Positions 45,477-55,370 of a stretch of 64,000 nt of DNA are shown here, piece by piece. The stretch covers positions 132,001-196,000 of the forward strand of contig NZ_LMOM01000043.1 of assembly GCF_001424185.1 (NCBI RefSeq), given 5' to 3'. The stretch is from Deinococcus sp. Leaf326 (lineage in GTDB: Bacteria; Deinococcota; Deinococci; Deinococcales; Deinococcaceae). The notes beneath the pieces were generated by a model. The model was not told the DNA's origin and did not search any database. It saw only the letters and a list, made by a program, of their open reading frames with translations. Both the position numbers and the translations under genes were made by a program. Every line of letters starts with the position of its first letter. Within the stretch, counting starts at the first letter, position 1.

Positions 45477-46202
45477 CTACAGGTTCCACCCGCCCGCTAC
45501 CTCGATCTCCTGTCCGGTCACGTAGTCGCTGGCCCGCACGAAATACAGCGCGGCGTCCACAAGTTCGGCCACCGTCCCGACCCGGCCGGCCGGAATGGCG
45601 CGCAGGGGCTGCGTCACGCTCGTCTCGACGATGCCCGGCGACACCACGTTCACACTGACGCCCTGCCCCGCGAGGGTGACCGCCAGGGCGCGTGAAAAGT
45701 TCAGCACGCCGGCCTTGGCGATCAGGTAGGGGGTGATGCCCGGCCGGGCCTGGAGGCCATGCGCCCCGGCGTACCCCAGGTTTACGATGCGGCCATAGCC
45801 CGCCGCCGCCATGAGGGGCGCGGCCTCCTGACAGGTGGCGACGGTCGCCAGCAGGTTGCTGCCCAGCATGTCGGCCCAGTCGGCGTCGGTGGTCTCCAGG
45901 AGGGGCTTGTGGACATAGTTGCCCACGTTGTTGACCAGCGCCGCCAGCCCCAGCCCCCCGAAAGCCGCGTGGGCCCCGCGAACCAGCCCGCGCGCCTGCT
46001 CCGGCACCCTCAGGTCGGCCTGAAAGACGTCGGCGGGCACGCCGGTCGCGCGGCACTGCCGGGCCGTCTCCTGCGCGTCGTCGGCACTGTCCCGGTAGTG
46101 CACGGTGACGGCCAAGCCCTCGGCCGCCAACGCGGTCGCCAGCCCCCGCCCGATGCCGCGCGCCGCGCCCGTGACGAGGGCGGTGCCCCGGGGCACGCTC
46201 AC
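45477..46202 (-). CDS. Short-chain dehydrogenase/reductase, catalytic Ser not evident
   Basis: 241 residues: [20 protein letters not shown] (NAD(P)-binding), [14 protein letters not shown], active-site Y-x-x-x-K in [15 protein letters not shown], and [12 protein letters not shown]. The serine expected 12-14 residues before the Tyr is replaced (region [18 protein letters not shown]), so catalysis may be altered. The GTG start at 46200-46202 overlaps the Nudix stop (GTGA), making a Nudix-SDR pair. Substrate unknown. Confidence 0.9.
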   Translation of the reverse strand: MSVPRGTALVTGAARGIGRGLATALAAEGLAVTVHYRDSADDAQETARQCRATGVPADVFQADLRVPEQARGLVRGAHAAFGGLGLAALVNNVGNYVHKPLLETTDADWADMLGSNLLATVATCQEAAPLMAAAGYGRIVNLGYAGAHGLQARPGITPYLIAKAGVLNFSRALAVTLAGQGVSVNVVSPGIVETSVTQPLRAIPAGRVGTVAELVDAALYFVRASDYVTGQEIEVAGGWNL

Positions 46203-46612
46203 GGCGTCTCCCCGAGCTGCCGGGCGAGGTCGACCAGCGTGCGGGTATAGCTGTTGAGCGGGTACTCGGCCGCCGCTTCCAGCGGGACCCAGACCCACTC
46301 GGCGATCTCCTCGTTGGGCGTCACGTCGCTGCTGGCCGTCTGGGCAAAGAAGTCGGTCAGGAGCATGTGCGCGTCGGTGTGGAACTCGGTCGAGCGCACG
46401 GCTTCCTGCGTCTGGGCGTAGCGCAGCCCAGAAATCTCCAGGCCGGTCTCCTCGCGCAGTTCGCGGATGGCCGCCGCCTCCAGCGTCTCGCCCCACTCGA
46501 CCTTGCCGCCCGGCACGCCCCAGGCCCCGCGCCACTTGGTCGTGCGGACGAGGAGGACCCGGCCATCCGGTCCCCAGACGAGCGCGCCTACACACACCAC
46601 CGGCCTCTGCAT
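46199..46612 (-). CDS. Nudix hydrolase
   Basis: 137 residues with a complete Nudix box, [20 protein letters not shown] then ETGLEI (G-x5-E-x7-R-E-U-x-E-E-x-G-U). It hydrolyses a nucleoside diphosphate linked to another moiety; the [16 protein letters not shown] opening and [20 protein letters not shown] resemble the NMN/ADP-ribose pyrophosphatase-like ADP-sugar group, but the substrate cannot be fixed. The start ATG at 46612 has TACCCT 7 nt upstream. Deinococcus is rich in Nudix enzymes. Confidence 0.95.
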   Translation of the reverse strand: MQRPVVCVGALVWGPDGRVLLVRTTKWRGAWGVPGGKVEWGETLEAAAIRELREETGLEISGLRYAQTQEAVRSTEFHTDAHMLLTDFFAQTASSDVTPNEEIAEWVWVPLEAAAEYPLNSYTRTLVDLARQLGETP

Positions 46613-46688
46613 AGGGCAGAGGGTAGCGCGGCCGGAGGTCCGGCAACGGGCTTCCATTCGTCTGGTCCCCGTGCGTTACACTCGCCGG

Positions 46689-48035
46689 ATGACGGTCGGC
46701 AGCGGCGAGGAAGACAACATCGGGACGGAACCACACGCACAGGTCTGGACCCTGCCGGGAGGCCTGAGCGTCGCCTTCGAGCGCCGCGCCGGACCCGGCT
46801 TCGCCTTCGACCTGCGCGTGCCGGTGGGCAGCGCGCATGACCCGGTAGGCCAGGAGGGCGCGGCGGGCGTCCTGGAGGAATGGCTGTACAAGGGGGCGGG
46901 CGGGCGTGACGCGCGCGGCCTGCAGGACGCGTTCGACGACCTGGGGGTGCGCCGCAGCGGCGGGGTGGGACCCGAGGCGACCCGGTTCGGGGCCAGTGGC
47001 CTATCGGCCGACCTGCCGGCGGCCCTGGCCCTAGTGGCCGATGTAGTGGCCCGCCCTGAATTGCCCACCCACGAGCTGCCGGTGCTGCTCGACCTCGCGC
47101 GGCAGGACCTCGAAGGGCTGGAGGACAGCCCGCCTGACCTGCTGGCCACCGAGGCGCGCGCCCTGGCCTTCGCGCGCGCGCCGGGCGAGACCCGCGCCGG
47201 GTACGCGCACCCGGCCAGCGGCACGCCGGAGGGCCTGGAGGCTATGAACGCGGCGGGCCTGCGCGCCCACCTGGAGCGCTACGGGCAGGCCGGCAGCGTG
47301 CTGGGGCTGGTGGCCGATCTGGAGCCGCAGGCGGCGCAGGCCCTCGTGACGCGCACGTTTGAGGGCTGGCGCGTGGGTGAGGACTGCCCGGTTCCGGCGA
47401 CCTTTCAGGGGGGCGGCCGCCTGCACCTGCCGCACCCCGGCGGCGAGCAGACGCACCTGAGCCTGAGCGCGCCGGGCGTGTCGCCCCGTAGTGCCGAGTG
47501 GCTGCCCTGGCAACTGGCCCTGAGCGCGCTGTCGGGCGGGGGCAGCAGCCGGCTGTTCGTGGCTGTGCGCGAGGAACGCGGCCTGGCCTACGCGGTCAGT
47601 GCCTCGCCGCTCGTGCTGGGCGGGGGCGGGTTCCTGAGCGCCTACGCCGGCAGCACGCCCGGCCGCGCGCCCGAGACCCTGGCGGTCATGCTGGGCGAGC
47701 TGGAGCGGCTGACCCAGGGCCTGAGCGCCGAGGAATTCCGGCGCGCGCACACCGGCCTGAGCACGGGCGTGGTGTTCGGAGCCCAGAGCCTGCGCGGCCG
47801 TGCCCACGCCCTGACCCGCGACCTCGCGCTGTTCGGGCGCGTGCGCAGCGTGCGCGGCCTGCGGGCCCAGATCGACGCCCTGACCCTCGGTGACGTGAAC
47901 GACTTCCTGGCCGGCTACCACCCCGTGCGCGGGGCGACGGTGGTGACGCTGGGGCCGGGCGACACCTTCACGCTGCCGCCGTCCATGCAGGCCCAGCCCC
48001 CGCAGCCCCAGGCCGCGCAGGAGGTGGGCGCATGA
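46689..48035 (+). CDS. M16 peptidase-family subunit without zinc site
   Basis: 448 residues with two M16 domains. At the position of the zinc motif H-x-x-E-H it has [13 protein letters not shown], so it cannot bind zinc. The second domain keeps the R/Y substrate pair in [20 protein letters not shown]. It ends in a Pro/Gln tail and overlaps the next gene by 4 bp (ATGA). Together with that gene, which has the zinc site but no R/Y pair, it fits the complementary two-subunit M16B arrangement. TACACT is 6 nt before the ATG. Confidence 0.92.
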   Translation: MTVGSGEEDNIGTEPHAQVWTLPGGLSVAFERRAGPGFAFDLRVPVGSAHDPVGQEGAAGVLEEWLYKGAGGRDARGLQDAFDDLGVRRSGGVGPEATRFGASGLSADLPAALALVADVVARPELPTHELPVLLDLARQDLEGLEDSPPDLLATEARALAFARAPGETRAGYAHPASGTPEGLEAMNAAGLRAHLERYGQAGSVLGLVADLEPQAAQALVTRTFEGWRVGEDCPVPATFQGGGRLHLPHPGGEQTHLSLSAPGVSPRSAEWLPWQLALSALSGGGSSRLFVAVREERGLAYAVSASPLVLGGGGFLSAYAGSTPGRAPETLAVMLGELERLTQGLSAEEFRRAHTGLSTGVVFGAQSLRGRAHALTRDLALFGRVRSVRGLRAQIDALTLGDVNDFLAGYHPVRGATVVTLGPGDTFTLPPSMQAQPPQPQAAQEVGA

Positions 48036-49255
48036 CCCGCCACGTCCTCCCCGGCGGCCTGACCCTGCTGCTGGAGCCCGACGCGCATGCCCAGAGCGTG
48101 GCGGCCGGCTACTTCGTGAACACCGGCGCGCGCGACGAACGCCCGGCCGAGATGGGCGCGAGCCACTTTCTGGAACACCTGATGTTCAAGGGCTCCGAGG
48201 TGCTTGACGCCGGCGCCCTGAACGAACGGCTCGACGATCTCGGCGGCCACTCCAACGCCTTCACGAGCGAGGAGGCGACCGTGTACCACGCCGCCGCGCT
48301 GCCCGAACGGGTGGGCGACCTGCTGACCACCCTGACCGAACTGATGCGCCCGGCCCTGCGCGAGGCGGACATCGAGCCCGAGCGCGGCGTGATCCTCGAA
48401 GAGATCGCCATGTACGCCGACCAGCCCCCCGTACGTGCCCAGGACGAGCTGCGTGCGGTGTACTGGGGCGCGCACCCACTGGGCCACCAGATTCTCGGAA
48501 CACCGGAAACGGTGGGCGGGCTGTCGCGCGCCGCCCTGCTGGCGAACTGGCGGCAGCGGTACGGCGCCCCCCGCGTGACCCTGGCTGTGACCGGGGCCTT
48601 CGACGAGGCCGAAGTCCTGGCCTGGGCCACGCGCGAACTGGCCGGGTGGGCCCAGGAAGGCGGCGCCCTTCCGGAAGCCACGCCGCTGCCCACCCCGGCG
48701 GGCGGCGTGCGGGTCATCTCCGACCCCACGCTGGCGCGGGTACAAGTCGTCCTGGCTGCGCCGGGCCTGCCCACCACCCACCCGCTGCGCGAGGCCGCCG
48801 CCGTGCTGGCCGACCTCATCGGCGGCGAGAACGGCGCGCTGTACTGGGCGCTGCTGGACACCGGCCTGTGCGACGGAGCCGATCTCGGCCACCTGGACTA
48901 CCGCGACGTGGGCGTGTTCGAGGGCGGCTTTTCCTGCGACCCCGAGCGCACCCAGGCGGTGCTGGACGCCTTCCGGGCAGTGCTGGCCTCGGCCGACAGC
49001 CTCATCACCGAGACGGGCGTGCGCCGCTCGGCGCGCAAGGCGGCGGTGTCCACCCTGCTGCGCGCCGAGACGCCGCAGGGCCGCCTGTTCGCCCTGGGCA
49101 TGGAGTACCTGGCGACCGGCGAGATCCGCACGACCGCCGACCTCGCCGACCGCTTCACCGCCGTGACTCCCGGAGACGTGCGCGAGGTGCTGCGCCTGTG
49201 CCCCCTGGGCCGGCTGACGGTGGTGGCCCTGGGGCCGGTGGAAGAGCTGCGGTAG
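48032..49255 (+). CDS. M16 zinc metallopeptidase, catalytic subunit
   Basis: 407 residues. The inverted zinc motif is present in [16 protein letters not shown] (H-F-L-E-H), with the downstream glutamate in [18 protein letters not shown]. The C-terminal domain reads [19 protein letters not shown] where the R/Y element would be, so substrate closure must come from the partner encoded just upstream. The start overlaps the partner's stop (ATGA), ensuring equal synthesis. No signal peptide is visible, so it is probably cytoplasmic and degrades small peptides. Confidence 0.95.
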   Translation: MTRHVLPGGLTLLLEPDAHAQSVAAGYFVNTGARDERPAEMGASHFLEHLMFKGSEVLDAGALNERLDDLGGHSNAFTSEEATVYHAAALPERVGDLLTTLTELMRPALREADIEPERGVILEEIAMYADQPPVRAQDELRAVYWGAHPLGHQILGTPETVGGLSRAALLANWRQRYGAPRVTLAVTGAFDEAEVLAWATRELAGWAQEGGALPEATPLPTPAGGVRVISDPTLARVQVVLAAPGLPTTHPLREAAAVLADLIGGENGALYWALLDTGLCDGADLGHLDYRDVGVFEGGFSCDPERTQAVLDAFRAVLASADSLITETGVRRSARKAAVSTLLRAETPQGRLFALGMEYLATGEIRTTADLADRFTAVTPGDVREVLRLCPLGRLTVVALGPVEELR

Positions 49256-49510
49256 GAGGGGAGTGGGGGTGGAAAAACCTCAGCCGCTTGCTCCCCTGAC
49301 CTGCCGAAGCCTCCCGACTCACGGCCCCCCTCGCGGCGTCCCCGCCCCGGTCCAGACGAGCCGTCGTGCGCGCAGCGCGCGGGCCACGTAGGCGGGCAGG
49401 GGATTGAGGCGTCACGAGGCAGGGCCGTGCGAGCCTGCCGACATCCGGAACGACTCTTGCCCAGTGCAACGCAAAGCTCCCAGCGAAAGGCGGGCGCTCA
49501 GCCCCGGAAC

Positions 49511-51013
49511 CTACCGCCCCCGCCGCCGCATCACCCGCTGCTCCAGCAGGGTCACGAGGCTGTAGAGCGCCACCCCGAACAGCACGAGCAGCGCGATGGC
49601 CGCGAATTGCGTGGCCTTGTCGTAGTAGGTGCCCGCCTGCTGCACCTGAAAGCCCAGCCCGCGCTGGTTCGAGTCGGTGAATTCCCACACGACCGCGCCG
49701 ATCAGCGCCAGGCTGGCCGCCAGCCGCAGGCCGCCGAGCATGACCGGCAGCGCGCCGGGCAGTTCCAGGTGCGTGAGCCGCTGCCAGAAGGTCGCCCGCA
49801 GGGTGCTGAACAGCTCGTGGTACGTGCGGTCCACCTCGCGCACACCGACGATCACGGCGATGAGAACCGGGTACAGCGCGCTCAGGGCCGAGACGATGAC
49901 CGAGGGCAGCAGGCCGTAGCCCAGCCACGACACGAGCAGCGGCGCGAGGATGACGATGGGCGTGCTCTGCGACGCGACGATGAACGGGCTTAGAAAGCGC
50001 TCCAGCGCCCGCCAGCGGGCCAGCGGATACCCGATGAGCACGCCTGCCAGTGCGCCCAGCAGCGTGCCCAGCAGCGCCGTGCGCGCCGTGATCCACAGTG
50101 CCCCGAACAGCACGGCCTCGCCCGCGACCAGCTTGGCCCACACGGCGGCCGGGGTAGGCAGCAGCAGCGGCTGGTTCAGGCGGACGGCGGCGAGCTGCCA
50201 CAGTCCGAAGCCCAGCACGATGGCGAGCAGCGGCAGTGCCCATGACACCCGTTCGGGCCGGCTGACCTCGGCGCGCAGCCGCGTGCTGTCGCCCACCCCC
50301 AGCACGCCGCGCAGGTGGGCTTCGAGGCCCTCGGTGTAGGCGCTCGCACGGCCCTCGCCCCGCGTGTCGAGAATCTCGACGATCCTGCCGCCGCGCAGCA
50401 CCGCCACCCGGTCGGCCAGCCACACCGCCTCGCGGATCGAGTGCGTGACCAGGACGGTCGTGCGCCCGGTCTTCTCGTGCAGGTGGCGCAGTTCGGTGTT
50501 GAAGCGTTCGCGGACCAGGGCGTCGAGAGCGGCGAAAGGTTCGTCGAGCAGCAGCACGTCGCCGCTCTGGGCAATCGCGCGGGCCAGGGCGACGCGCGCC
50601 CGCATCCCCCCCGAGAGCTCGGCCGGAAAGTAGCCCGCGTAGGTGTCCATGCCCACCAGGTGCAGCGCCGCCGCCGCCGAGGTGCCGCCCCCACTGCCCA
50701 GGTCGGCGGGCAATTGGACGTTGCGCAGCGCCGTGCGCCAGGGCAGCAGGCGGTAGTCCTGAAAGACCAGCGCCGGATTCGACTCGATCGCCACCACGCC
50801 GCGCTCGGGGCGCAGCAGGCCCGCGATCACGCGCAGCAGCGTGCTCTTGCCGCCACCCGATGGCCCGATGAGGGCCAGGAACTCGCCCCGGCGCACGTCG
50901 AGCGTCACGTCGTCGAGGATCTGCTCGCCCCCCAGCCGCACGCAGACGTGCTCCAGCCGGATGGGCGAGTCGGCGGTGCCGGGCCCGGCCGTGCCCGTGG
51001 TCGGCGCGCTCAT
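49511..51013 (-). CDS. Fused ABC transporter ATPase-permease, NitT/TauT/SsuBC type
   Basis: 500 residues in one chain. Residues 20-245 are the ATPase: Walker [12 protein letters not shown]-loop [10 protein letters not shown], signature [16 protein letters not shown], Walker [14 protein letters not shown]-loop [16 protein letters not shown]. After a short linker, residues 262-500 are a permease with about six membrane segments and the EAA-type loop ([20 protein letters not shown] then [19 protein letters not shown]). These are normally separate SsuB and SsuC-like proteins. The substrate may be a sulfonate, nitrate or thiamine precursor; no binding protein is nearby. ATGA overlap with the EamA gene upstream of it in the transcript. 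Confidence 0.92.
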   Translation of the reverse strand: MSAPTTGTAGPGTADSPIRLEHVCVRLGGEQILDDVTLDVRRGEFLALIGPSGGGKSTLLRVIAGLLRPERGVVAIESNPALVFQDYRLLPWRTALRNVQLPADLGSGGGTSAAAALHLVGMDTYAGYFPAELSGGMRARVALARAIAQSGDVLLLDEPFAALDALVRERFNTELRHLHEKTGRTTVLVTHSIREAVWLADRVAVLRGGRIVEILDTRGEGRASAYTEGLEAHLRGVLGVGDSTRLRAEVSRPERVSWALPLLAIVLGFGLWQLAAVRLNQPLLLPTPAAVWAKLVAGEAVLFGALWITARTALLGTLLGALAGVLIGYPLARWRALERFLSPFIVASQSTPIVILAPLLVSWLGYGLLPSVIVSALSALYPVLIAVIVGVREVDRTYHELFSTLRATFWQRLTHLELPGALPVMLGGLRLAASLALIGAVVWEFTDSNQRGLGFQVQQAGTYYDKATQFAAIALLVLFGVALYSLVTLLEQRVMRRRGR

Positions 51014-51921
51014 CCGGCCACCCCGGCGCGTGGCCGCCCCAGCGTATTCACCAGTACCACGCCCACGATGGCGATCAGGCCGCCGGCCACACTGACGAGG
51101 TGCGGCACCTCGCCCAGCCACAGCCACCCGATCAGGATGGCGAAGACCGGGCTGATGTACAGGAACGAGGTGGTCGTACTGGCGGGCACCCGCGAGAGCG
51201 CGAAGGTCCAGGTGAGGTACGCCAGCGCCGCCGGAAACAGCCCGATGTAGATGGCCGCGAGGTGCGCGCCCAGCGGCGCCGCGCGCAGCTCGGTCCCGAA
51301 GCCCGGCAGGAAGGCCAGCAGCGGCACGGTGCCCAGCAGCAGGCTCCAGACCGTGAAGTGCAGCGGGTTCATGCGCCGCAGCAGGGGTTTCTGAAACACG
51401 AAGTACACGCTGGTGAACAGCGCCGCCGCCAGGATCAGCAGGGCGCCGCGCGTGAAGTTCACGTTCTGGCCGCTGCCCAGCACGATGAGGGCCACGCCGC
51501 CCAGGCTGATCAGTGTGCCCAGCCACCCGACCCGGTTCAGGCGCTCGCCCCCGAACCGGGTCGCCAGCAGCGCCGTGATGACCGGCCCCGCCGCGATAAT
51601 GAGGCTGGCGGTGCCGGCTGGCACACTCAGTTCGCCGTAGTTCAGGCACAGGTGGTACAGCGTGATTCCGAACAGGCTCAGGCCCGCGATGCGTGCTAGG
51701 TCGGCCGGGACCGGCAGCGGAATGCGTGTCACGAGCGCGAAGATTCCCAGGGCCACGCTCGCCACCAGAAAGCGGTACAGCGTGAGGTGGCCCGGCGAGA
51801 AGGCCTCCAACCCCGCGCGGATGCCCGCGAACGCCGACGCCCAGAACACGATGGTGACCAGAATGGCGCCCAGCGAGAGCGGATCGATGGCCTGAGGGCG
51901 GCGGGTCGGGGCGGCGTTCAC
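51010..51921 (-). CDS. EamA/DMT-superfamily transporter
   Basis: 303 residues with ten hydrophobic segments in two EamA repeats: [20 protein letters not shown] opens the first, [20 protein letters not shown] the second, ending [19 protein letters not shown]. Such proteins export amino acids, nucleosides or other metabolites. The start is the GTG at 51919-51921, because TACCCT lies 6 nt before it on this strand; the ATG at 51939 would place the -10 inside the gene. Its stop overlaps the start of the fused ABC protein, so both are on one mRNA. Confidence 0.93.
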   Translation of the reverse strand: MNAAPTRRPQAIDPLSLGAILVTIVFWASAFAGIRAGLEAFSPGHLTLYRFLVASVALGIFALVTRIPLPVPADLARIAGLSLFGITLYHLCLNYGELSVPAGTASLIIAAGPVITALLATRFGGERLNRVGWLGTLISLGGVALIVLGSGQNVNFTRGALLILAAALFTSVYFVFQKPLLRRMNPLHFTVWSLLLGTVPLLAFLPGFGTELRAAPLGAHLAAIYIGLFPAALAYLTWTFALSRVPASTTTSFLYISPVFAILIGWLWLGEVPHLVSVAGGLIAIVGVVLVNTLGRPRAGVAG

Positions 51922-52003
51922 CCCGGCAGGGTAGAGCATGGAGAAAGCGGAAAGTGGAGTGTGGGGCGCAGCAGGCCAGCGCCCCACCCGTCTGTTCTGG
52001 GGC

Positions 52004-53389
52004 CTATCCCGCCAGGAGCTTGAGCCGGGTGGGGCAACCCGCTGCTTCGCCGGCTGTCGTGGTCGCGCCGGCCGGCCCGGCAAGCTGCGCCCAGTCGCGG
52101 GTCACGGCTGCCTCGTCTCCCCGGCGCTCCAGCAGGTATTCCTGCACGCGGGCCATGCTCAGTTGGCCTCCGGGCACCCGCGCGGCCAGGGCTTCGGCTT
52201 CCTCTTCACTCCAGCCGGGCCAGAAGCGGCGCAGCATTCCGGTGATCTGGTCGCGGTCCGCGTTGCCGATAAGGAGATGCCGGTCGGCGCGGCCGGGGCG
52301 AATCAGGGCCGGGTCCAGCCCCACGAGGTCGTTGGTGGTCATGAAGGTCACGCGGCCCTCGCCCGCGGCCACGCCGTCCAGAGCATTGAGCAGGCCGTTG
52401 AAACTGAGCTTGACGGTCGGCGCGCGTGGCTCGCGGCCCAGGAACACCGCGTCTATGTCTTCGAGGAGCAGCAGCGAGCGGCGCGGCAGGCTGTTCAGCA
52501 GGCTGCCCAGGCGGTCGTCGCTCAGGTCAGGCGCGGCGAGGTTGAGCACGCACACGTTCAGCCCGGAGGCCCCCGCGAGCGCCGCGACCAGACTGCTCTT
52601 GCCGTTGCCGGGCGGGCCGTGCAGCAGGTAGCCCCGGCGGTACGGAATGCCCATACCCGCGTACCACTCGCGGTCGGCGAAGAAGCTGCGCAGGTCGCCG
52701 CACAGGTCCTCCAGCAGCGCCCCACCGTAGATCAGGGTTTCCAGCGGGCGAGCGGCGCGGCGCTCGGCCAGGGTCCAGCCGTCGTACTGAGGGATGTGAA
52801 TCTCGACCCGGCCGTCGGCGCGCCCGGCCGTGAAGTCGTAGGCCTCGCGCAGCAGTTCCGGCACTGCGCCGCGCGCGCCGGCCAGCATCCGGAAGGTCAG
52901 GCTGTGCGCGTAGCCCAGGGTGTGCCCGCTCTGGCCCTCGCGCTTCTGGCGGCTGGGGCGCGCGAGCATCCAGTGGCCGCGGTAACGCAGCAGCACCTGC
53001 CCGCTCAGGGGCACGAGGCGCACGGTCACGTCGTCGCCGTCGCGGTCGGTGCCCAGGGTCAGGTTCTGGCCGCCCATCTGCTCGTTGAAGCGGGTCACGA
53101 CGCCCAGGTGCCGCAGGTGCCGCCCCGTGGGCTGCGCCGCGAGCCACGCCGCCAGCCAGGGAAAGGCCGCGTCGTCGCCCTGCACCTCCAGGGTCAGGGT
53201 GTAGCGGCCCTTCAGGCGGCTCCAGAGCTCGGCGGGCAGGCTGCGGGCGTAGACCGCCAGCGCGCTCAGGGCCGCGATCATCAGGCCGCCCTGGGCCAGT
53301 TCGTTGTGGGCAAGGGTCTGGGTAACGGCGCCGCGCAGGTCGTGCCACAGGCTGCCCAGGGTGGTGGTCAGGTCGGGGAAGATGGTCAT
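52004..53389 (-). CDS. BCS1-like AAA ATPase
   Basis: 461 residues. Residues 30-50 ([19 protein letters not shown]) may be a membrane segment. Residues 50-230 resemble the BCS1-specific domain ([20 protein letters not shown], ending near [19 protein letters not shown]). The AAA module follows: Walker [13 protein letters not shown], Walker [12 protein letters not shown], and [20 protein letters not shown], the MTTN-x-x-x-LDPAL-x-RPGR-x-D motif diagnostic of BCS1. In mitochondria Bcs1 translocates the folded Rieske protein; the bacterial role is unknown. The start ATG is at 53387-53389. An AIM24-family gene lies upstream on the same strand. Confidence 0.88.
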   Translation of the reverse strand: MTIFPDLTTTLGSLWHDLRGAVTQTLAHNELAQGGLMIAALSALAVYARSLPAELWSRLKGRYTLTLEVQGDDAAFPWLAAWLAAQPTGRHLRHLGVVTRFNEQMGGQNLTLGTDRDGDDVTVRLVPLSGQVLLRYRGHWMLARPSRQKREGQSGHTLGYAHSLTFRMLAGARGAVPELLREAYDFTAGRADGRVEIHIPQYDGWTLAERRAARPLETLIYGGALLEDLCGDLRSFFADREWYAGMGIPYRRGYLLHGPPGNGKSSLVAALAGASGLNVCVLNLAAPDLSDDRLGSLLNSLPRRSLLLLEDIDAVFLGREPRAPTVKLSFNGLLNALDGVAAGEGRVTFMTTNDLVGLDPALIRPGRADRHLLIGNADRDQITGMLRRFWPGWSEEEAEALAARVPGGQLSMARVQEYLLERRGDEAAVTRDWAQLAGPAGATTTAGEAAGCPTRLKLLAG

Positions 53390-53632
53390 GGCAGGGTCCG
53401 GCCAGGGAAAGAGGCGCCCCAGCCGGACGCGGGGGCACCCCGTCAGGCGCCTCCGGAACTGGGGGCGCGGCACAAGGGAGGAGCGGACTTATGGCCTGTC
53501 GCGGCCGTATCCAGCGGTGCCCTCAGCCTAGAGGCTGCCCCTGTCCGCGCGCCTGAGCCGGCTGGCGGGGGCCACCGTGCGCCGGGTGGCCTAGTCCTGT
53601 GCGTGCCTAGCGACGCGCTGGCCGGGGCCGCT

Positions 53633-54406
53633 TCAGACCTGAACGCCGTGCAGCGGCAGCGTGGGTGCCAGCCAGAGGTGGCCGCTGCCCCGGTACACCT
53701 GCACGAAGCCCTCGCCGGTCTTGGCGCTGCCCAGCAGGCCACGCGAGCTGCGCTCCACGCTCATCTGGAGGCCGCCCGTGTAGGCCACGACGAGGTTGCC
53801 GTCCACCTTCAGCGTGTCGCCGCGCAGTTCCAGCACCTGAAATTCCTCGGGCGGTACCGGGCTCTGCAGGGCAAAGAGGCCCGAGCCGCTCAGCTTGGGC
53901 TGCACGCGGCCCTCGCCGCTACCGACCGCATTGGCAAAGCCGTGGTTCACGTGCCGCCCCACTGTCAGGTTGCCCACGCACGCGACGAAGGCCCCGTCGT
54001 CCACGATCAGGGTGTCGTCCTCCAGTTGCCCCAGCAGGAGGTGCTGGCGTGTCGGCTCGGTGTAGATGACGCCCTGGCCCCGGTAGGCCGTCTTGTACAT
54101 GCCCTCGCCGGTCGCGGCGGCCGTCACGGCTCCGCGCAGGAATCCGCCTATGCCGCTGCCCCCGCCTGCATTCGCGGCCTGCATCTCCAGGTCGCCGCGC
54201 AGGTATTGCAGCGCCCCCGGTTCCAGCGTGGCCTCGCCCCCGGCGACATGCACTGCCAGTTGCCGCGAGCGCGGCGGGCGGCTCAGCGATTGGTGAAACC
54301 CGCTCAGGGGCTTTTCCAGCGGGGAAGCGGTGTATTCCAGCACTTCCATGCGGGTGTTGCCGAAACTCAGTTCGCGTTCTACCGAGGGTGTCCAGGTCCA
54401 TTCCAT
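53633..54406 (-). CDS. AIM24-family protein
   Basis: 257 residues of the AIM24/TIGR00266 family (tryptophan RNA-binding-attenuator-protein-like beta structure). Family features: [60 protein letters not shown], and [18 protein letters not shown]. The role is unknown in bacteria; yeast Aim24 maintains inner-membrane organisation. TACCCT lies 5 nt before the ATG at 54406, so the in-frame extension into the repeat at 54475 is rejected. A 243-nt gap (53407-53632), with no recognised gene or promoter, separates it from the BCS1-like gene. Confidence 0.88.
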   Translation of the reverse strand: MEWTWTPSVERELSFGNTRMEVLEYTASPLEKPLSGFHQSLSRPPRSRQLAVHVAGGEATLEPGALQYLRGDLEMQAANAGGGSGIGGFLRGAVTAAATGEGMYKTAYRGQGVIYTEPTRQHLLLGQLEDDTLIVDDGAFVACVGNLTVGRHVNHGFANAVGSGEGRVQPKLSGSGLFALQSPVPPEEFQVLELRGDTLKVDGNLVVAYTGGLQMSVERSSRGLLGSAKTGEGFVQVYRGSGHLWLAPTLPLHGVQV

Positions 54407-54474
54407 GCCAGAGGGTACGCGCCGCGTCTGCACGGGGTTCCCGGACAGTGACCCCGGAGAGCGAGTGGGCAGCA

Positions 54475-54538
54475 ATAAAAAATCCGCCCTTTCGGACGGT
54501 GATAAGAAAAATATAGCGCTGTATGCAGGGTCTGTCAA
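54475..54538 (-). repeat. Promoter-hairpin repeat, copy C
   Basis: On the minus strand: TTGACA (54533-54538), 17-bp spacer with CCTGCATACAG, TATATT (54510-54515), ATCACC, hairpin CCGTCC-GAAA-GGGCGG (54484-54499) and TTTTTT. It is the copy nearest the AIM24 gene, ending about 58 bp before that gene's -10. Confidence 0.85.
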
Positions 54539-54674
54539 GCCCGATCAGACGACTGGGAAAAGTTCGGCCCAGACGGTACTTTCTGGAGGTCGGACGCCGG
54601 ACTATACACACTGGGTAGAGGGTTGGGGGAGGGCGGACGAGGTACAGGAAAACTACCTCCCCTTTTGAGAACAC

Positions 54675-54738
54675 AATAAAAATCCGCCCTCTTAGGCGGT
54701 GATGAGAAAAAGATATCGCAGTATGCAGGCCGTGTCAA
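54675..54738 (-). repeat. Promoter-hairpin repeat, copy D
   Basis: On the minus strand: TTGACA (54733-54738), 17-bp spacer with CCTGCATACTG, TATCTT (54710-54715), ATCACC, hairpin CCGCC / GGCGG (54684-54699) and TTTTTATT. It sits exactly 200 bp upstream of copy C in transcription order; the sequence between shows no gene. Confidence 0.85.
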
Positions 54739-54851
54739 CTCTCCCCGGTGGGCCGGAAAAACCTGCGTCCAGTCGGCTTTTATCCCAGCAGAAACTTTGC
54801 CGGGAGATGCAGACCCTATGGACCGGGTAGGATATCGGACAGACCAAAACG

Positions 54852-54912
54852 AAAAATCCGCCCTCTCGGACGGTGATAAAAAAACTATAGCGCGGTATGC
54901 AGGCGGGGTCAA
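54852..54912 (-). repeat. Promoter-hairpin repeat, copy E
   Basis: On the minus strand: TTGACC (54907-54912), 17-bp spacer with CCTGCATACCG, TATAGT (54884-54889), ATCACC, hairpin CCGTCC-GAGA-GGGCGG (54858-54873), TTTTTCGTTTTGGTCTGTC. The tail beyond the U-run is almost the same as in copy A, 44 kb away. Copies C-E occupy the 624-nt gene-free region 54407-55030. Confidence 0.85.
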
Positions 54913-54984
54913 GTCCATCCTCCGAGCCGGAGAAGGGCGGTTCTGGACGCGAAATTCGGGTGTACGGCCCTGCTGGAACATGCA

Positions 54985-55011
54985 CAAAAAAAAGCCCCCG
55001 TCGCCGGGAGC
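54985..55011 (-). terminator. Intrinsic terminator of rpmF
   Basis: Minus strand: GCTCCC / GGGGGC stem (55006-55011 and 54994-54999) with a 6-nt loop, followed by eight T's. Confidence 0.85.
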
Positions 55012-55030
55012 TTCTTTCGGGGTGCGGGAA

Positions 55031-55213
<183 letters not shown>

Positions 55214-55323
55214 GTTCTTTCTCCTGGGGCCGCCGGGCGCTGTGTGATTTGGTGCAGCTCTGCGCCGGGGCAGATTCTCAACCCTGTTCCTGCATGGCAG
55301 GCTGGGGCGAGACAACAGTCGAG

Positions 55324-55353
55324 AGTCTAGCACAGGCGCGGCCGCTTTGACAA
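55324..55353 (-). promoter_or_regulatory. Promoter of rpmF
   Basis: Minus strand: TTGTCA (complement of 55348-55353), 18-bp spacer, TAGACT (complement of 55324-55329), giving a leader of about 105 nt. Confidence 0.65.
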
Positions 55354-55370
55354 AGGCCCGGAGGGCGAAT

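Noticed and set aside
49256..49510. Possible protein remnant on the minus strand (a short frame reading LNPLPAYVARALRARRLVWT)
   Set aside because: No start codon, bounded by a stop, about 30 codons; it may be a decayed C-terminus but there is no match to support it. I see nothing else in this gap.
53407..53632. Gap between the AIM24 and BCS1-like genes
   Set aside because: Searched for a promoter, hairpin or small gene; nothing convincing.
54407..55030. CRISPR array
   Set aside because: The three repeats are about 175-200 bp apart with irregular, long intervals and contain promoters and terminators, unlike CRISPR repeats; no cas genes.
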